Assembly: GCA_964466455.1 (NCBI GenBank)
Contig: CAYXNL010000074.1
Location: 1-9,471, forward strand
Length of the DNA stretch: 9,471 bases
From: S010-25 sp964466455
GTDB lineage: Bacteria > Pseudomonadota > Gammaproteobacteria > SZUA-229
Reading direction: 5' to 3'
Shown here: one piece after another, positions 6,613-9,471 of the stretch
Position numbering within the stretch: position 1 is the stretch's first letter
Layout: each line of letters starts with the position of its first letter
Program-made: the position numbers and the translations under genes
Notes under the pieces: model-generated
Database searches by the model: none
The model's input: only the letters and a program-made list of their open reading frames with translations
What the model was told of the DNA's origin: nothing

Positions 6613-7326
6613 ATGGAACAGTTAAGTACAAGACATATCTCACAGCAGTTTAATGAAGAGATTGAAACCCTGCGTAATCGGGTAATGAAGATGGGTGGGC
6701 TGGTTGAGCAGCAGATTAATCGCTCTGTTGACGCGCTACGCAATCTCGATATAAAACTGGCAAGAAAAGTGATCGAAAAAGATCACAAGGTAAATGCAAT
6801 GGAAGTGCGTATTGATGAAGAATGCGCACAGATGCTCGCTTTACGTCAACCTACCGCTTCGGATTTGCGCATGGTGGTTGCGGTTATTAAAACCATTACC
6901 GACCTTGAACGTATTGGTGATGAAGCGGAAAAAATCGCCAAAATGGCGGAACTGATCGCAGAAAGTGGTGGTAAATTTCATAAACGTTATGCGGGCATTC
7001 ATCATCTGGGTGAACATGTAGCGGGTATGTTGCGTGATGTACTGGATGCCTTTGCCCGGCTGGATGTGGATACCGCCATTGAGGTAGTTCGGGCAGATGA
7101 CACAGCGGATACTGAATATCAGTCACTGATGCGGCAGTTATTAACCTATATGATGGAAGACCCGCGCACGATTACTGAGGCGCTGGATATTATGTGGGCG
7201 GCACGTGCACTTGAGCGCATAGGCGATCATGCTAAAAATATTGGCGAGTATGTTATTTATCTGGTGAAGGGTAAAGATGTACGCCATGTTGATATTGAAG
7301 AAATTGAAAAGGATCTTCTATCCTGA
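6613..7326 (+). CDS. phoU: Phosphate-signalling regulator PhoU
   Basis: PhoU is a cytoplasmic helical-bundle protein that keeps PhoR in its phosphatase state when phosphate is plentiful, normally by bridging PhoR and the PstSCAB transporter. The protein has 237 residues (E. coli: 241) and follows PhoU throughout. It has two PhoU domains with metal-binding signatures DLERIGDEAEKIA (97-109) and ALERIGDHAKNIGE (199-212), plus the conserved RQPTASDLR (78-86) and DVLDAFARLDVD (142-153). A GTG at 6574 would add 13 residues, but MEQLSTRHISQQFN aligns with the E. coli start MDSLNLNKHISGQFN, so the ATG at 6613 is chosen. The ribosome site is weak (AGCAGG about nine bases upstream). It is first in an operon with phoB, 46 bp upstream of it. 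The pst genes are not in view. Confidence 0.94.
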   Translation: MEQLSTRHISQQFNEEIETLRNRVMKMGGLVEQQINRSVDALRNLDIKLARKVIEKDHKVNAMEVRIDEECAQMLALRQPTASDLRMVVAVIKTITDLERIGDEAEKIAKMAELIAESGGKFHKRYAGIHHLGEHVAGMLRDVLDAFARLDVDTAIEVVRADDTADTEYQSLMRQLLTYMMEDPRTITEALDIMWAARALERIGDHAKNIGEYVIYLVKGKDVRHVDIEEIEKDLLS

Positions 7327-7372
7327 GTCTTCATTTTGTTTGTTCCGGTAATTAAGATAACAGCCACGAATT

Positions 7373-8053
7373 ATGAGTCACGAGAATATTCTAGTTGTAG
7401 AAGACGATGAAGCCATTCAGGATATGCTGAAATTTGCACTGGAAATGCAAACGTATCGTTTGTATTCGGCGCTGAATGTTAAACAGGCCTGGGAAATTAT
7501 TGAAAATAAACCACTGGATCTGATTCTTCTCGACTGGATGTTACCTGACAGTAGTGGTATTGACCTGTTGCATAGAATCAGAAAATACCATTCCATGCTG
7601 CCGGTTATTATGGTAACAGCAAGAGTAGAAGAAGAGGATCGTGTGCTGGGACTTGATATGGGAGCTGATGATTATATTAGCAAACCTTTTTCTATTAAGG
7701 AATTACAGTCGCGTATACGTGCTGTTTTACGCCGTAGTCAACCGGAAGAGCAGCCGGTAAAAATGGGCGATTTATTTCTTGACCCAGGTAGTCAACGTGT
7801 TAGCGTGGGCGATAAACCGCTTGACTTATCACCCACAGAGTTTCGTCTGTTACATTATTTTATGACGCATGCCGATCGTGTCTTTTCCAGAGCGCAATTG
7901 CTCGATCAGGTCTGGGGACAACAGGTATATGTGGAAGAACGTACGGTAGATGTGCATATTCGACGGTTACGTAAAAATCTACAATCCCATACACTGGATA
8001 ATCTGATACAAACTGTACATGGCCGTGGCTATCGTTTTTCCAGGCAGAGATGA
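7373..8053 (+). CDS. phoB: Phosphate regulon response regulator PhoB
   Basis: PhoB is the OmpR-family transcription factor that, once phosphorylated by PhoR, binds Pho boxes and recruits sigma-70 RNA polymerase. The 226-residue protein has a receiver domain at about 4-121 with acidic residues Glu10 and Asp11, phosphoacceptor Asp54 (LILLDWMLP), Thr82 and Lys104 (YISKPFS). A winged-helix DNA-binding domain follows at about 128-224, with PTEFRLLHYFMTH, VYVEERTVDVHIRRLRK and the terminal HGRGYRFS hairpin. Recognition-helix residues match E. coli PhoB closely (RTVDVHIRRLRK is identical), so the same Pho-box sequence should be recognised, consistent with the site at 6427. The ribosome site before the ATG is poor, but the start agrees with the family. 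It ends 25 bp before phoR. Confidence 0.96.
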   Translation: MSHENILVVEDDEAIQDMLKFALEMQTYRLYSALNVKQAWEIIENKPLDLILLDWMLPDSSGIDLLHRIRKYHSMLPVIMVTARVEEEDRVLGLDMGADDYISKPFSIKELQSRIRAVLRRSQPEEQPVKMGDLFLDPGSQRVSVGDKPLDLSPTEFRLLHYFMTHADRVFSRAQLLDQVWGQQVYVEERTVDVHIRRLRKNLQSHTLDNLIQTVHGRGYRFSRQR

Positions 8054-8078
8054 GCGCAGTTTCTTCGGGCAGTTGTGA

Positions 8079-9401
8079 ATGTCAGCACAGATGAGAACGC
8101 AATTACGTCAGGAAATTACCCTGCTGGCATTTTGTCTGCTTATCCTGCTGATTATCGGCGTAATTATCGGCAAACCCTGGTTGCTGGTCAGTCTGGGGGC
8201 GGTGGCGTACCTGTGGTGGACTTTCTATAACCTTAAACGGCTGACCCGATGGTTGGGCAAGCAGGGTAAACGTGTGCCTGAAACCTATGGCATCTGGGAT
8301 GATATTTATTATCAGCTTTATCAGCTTTATCAGCGTCAACGTAAGGTAAAGCGAAAGTTAACGGCCATTGCCAGCCGTTTTCAGGAGTCAACCCAGGCCT
8401 TACCGTACGCGACCATCGTACTGAACAGAAATATGGAAATTGAATGGTTTAATAATGCGGCGCAAAGTATGTTTAACCTCATCCGGCGTAGCGATATCGG
8501 TCAGCGTGTGGGCAATTTAATCCGCCGGCCCGAATTTATTTCCTATCTCAAAAGGAGTAACTTCAAGGAGGATCTGGAGCTGGATTATGGGCAATGTAGC
8601 ATTAGAATAACCATAACACCCTATGGTAGAAATCAATATTTACTCGGTGCCCACGATATTACCCAGCGCCGGAAACTGGAAGTAATGCGCCGGGATTTTA
8701 CCGCTAATGCTTCCCATGAGTTACGTACTCCGCTAACGGTGATATCGGGTTATGTTGAAGCCCTGCAGGGTAATGCGGATGATAAGTTGAAGATCCCGTT
8801 GCAGCGCATTCATGAACAGGCTGAGCGTATGGAATCGATTCTTAACGATTTGATTACCCTGTCACGACTGGAAACACAGGCCTTGCCGGATAAGGAAGAA
8901 ATAATCGACCTGCAATCACTGATGCAACAGTTAGTCAAAGAGATGGAAGCTTACGATCGTGGCGGGCATCAGTTTGAAATAAGCAGTGAACCGGTTCGTC
9001 TTCTGGGAAGTCGGGAGGAGTTGCATATTGTACTGGTTAATTTAACGACCAATGCCATTCGTTACTCAGAGCCAGCAACACGGGTAAAAATAGCGAATAA
9101 GGTGAATGCAGAAGGGGTGTGTATCACAGTTGAAGATCAGGGTATTGGGATCCCGCAGGAACATATCTCCCGGCTGACCGAGCGTTTTTATCGAGTAGAT
9201 CCGGGTCGTTCACGCGAACATGGAGGTACCGGCCTGGGTCTGGCAGTGGTCAAACATATACTCGACCGGCACAATGCCCGCCTGGAAATAAGCAGTAAAC
9301 CAGGGGAGGGCAGCGTATTCCAATGTTGTTTTCCAGCCAGTCAGATAGTTAAAACCGATACGGCAATAATAGACGGGAACAATAGTCAGACAGAGAAATA
9401 A
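8079..9401 (+). CDS. phoR: Phosphate regulon sensor histidine kinase PhoR
   Basis: PhoR is the inner-membrane kinase and phosphatase of PhoB. The 440-residue protein has two closely spaced membrane segments (about 13-30 and 34-50) with almost no periplasmic loop, a basic cytoplasmic linker, a PAS domain (about 104-195), a HisKA domain with His213 in SHELRTPLT, and a HATPase domain. The ATPase boxes are N (NLTTNAIRYS, 321-330), G1 (DQGIGI, 353-358), F (ERFYR, 368-372) and G2 (GGTGLGLAV, 382-390). The short membrane anchor, as in E. coli PhoR, means it does not bind phosphate outside the cell but is told its state by PhoU and Pst. A 9-bp tandem repeat encodes YQLYQLYQ in the linker (78-85). A second ATG at 8091 is an alternative start; both have weak ribosome sites. 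Confidence 0.95.
   Translation: MSAQMRTQLRQEITLLAFCLLILLIIGVIIGKPWLLVSLGAVAYLWWTFYNLKRLTRWLGKQGKRVPETYGIWDDIYYQLYQLYQRQRKVKRKLTAIASRFQESTQALPYATIVLNRNMEIEWFNNAAQSMFNLIRRSDIGQRVGNLIRRPEFISYLKRSNFKEDLELDYGQCSIRITITPYGRNQYLLGAHDITQRRKLEVMRRDFTANASHELRTPLTVISGYVEALQGNADDKLKIPLQRIHEQAERMESILNDLITLSRLETQALPDKEEIIDLQSLMQQLVKEMEAYDRGGHQFEISSEPVRLLGSREELHIVLVNLTTNAIRYSEPATRVKIANKVNAEGVCITVEDQGIGIPQEHISRLTERFYRVDPGRSREHGGTGLGLAVVKHILDRHNARLEISSKPGEGSVFQCCFPASQIVKTDTAIIDGNNSQTEK
8310..8334 (+). repeat. In-frame 9-bp tandem repeat inside phoR
   Basis: TATCAGCTT occurs twice in a row (8310-8318, 8319-8327), followed by a partial third copy TATCAGC (8328-8334). It encodes YQL-YQL-YQ in the helix between the second membrane segment and the PAS domain. 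A change in copy number would keep the reading frame and lengthen or shorten the linker by three residues per unit. Confidence 0.85.
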
Positions 9402-9471
9402 GCAGATTTAAATTATTCCTGATTTGTGTTTTGCCTGTTAGGTTTGCGACTTTTTAACTAAATAGAACACT
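9402..9471. other. Sequence downstream of phoR, no feature seen
   Basis: The 70 bases after phoR are AT-rich. I see no GC-rich hairpin with a T run that would end the operon and no start of a new gene before the window edge. Confidence 0.5.

Overview
The window looks like chromosome from a Gram-negative gammaproteobacterium. The evidence is a cleavable signal peptide on an outer-membrane barrel protein, an outer-membrane-type lipoprotein, and FadD, PhoU, PhoB and PhoR proteins that follow their Escherichia coli homologues almost from end to end. Base composition appears moderate (judged by eye, not computed). Genus cannot be told from the sequence alone. I see no transposase, integrase, CRISPR array, tRNA or rRNA, and no clear sign of recent gene transfer.

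Layout. Bases 1-201 are a leader region with a good -10 hexamer and a 10-bp hairpin followed by a T run, just ahead of a small outer-membrane beta-barrel gene (202-702, + strand). Convergent to it, a minus-strand block runs from 6178 down to 756. It holds a TatT-like lipoprotein, a DctP-type substrate-binding protein, DctQ, DctM and then a FadD-type long-chain acyl-CoA ligase. The four TRAP genes overlap by 10, 14 and 4 bp, so they form one translationally tight unit. fadD follows after about 90 bp with no obvious terminator between. A 434-base divergent intergenic region (6179-6612) carries a credible Pho box with a -10 element. The plus-strand operon phoU-phoB-phoR (6613-9401) comes next.

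How the genes fit together. The TRAP block encodes a four-part importer. A TPR-like lipoprotein (TatT), a periplasmic binding protein (P) and the two membrane subunits (Q and M) would use an ion gradient to import an organic acid. The binding protein lacks the arginine that normally clamps the ligand carboxylate, and fadD lies directly downstream. Together these suggest, as inference only, a hydrophobic carboxylic acid as substrate that is activated to a CoA thioester on entry. The right-hand operon is the phosphate-starvation control module: PhoR senses and phosphorylates, PhoB binds Pho boxes (apparently including the one in its own operon's promoter), and PhoU holds the system off when phosphate is plentiful. 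The Pst transporter through which PhoU normally acts is not in the window.

The most interesting items are the TatT-type TRAP operon with its altered binding protein next to fadD, and the hairpin in the leader of the outer-membrane protein gene. The phosphate module is well-known biology with an unusual gene order.
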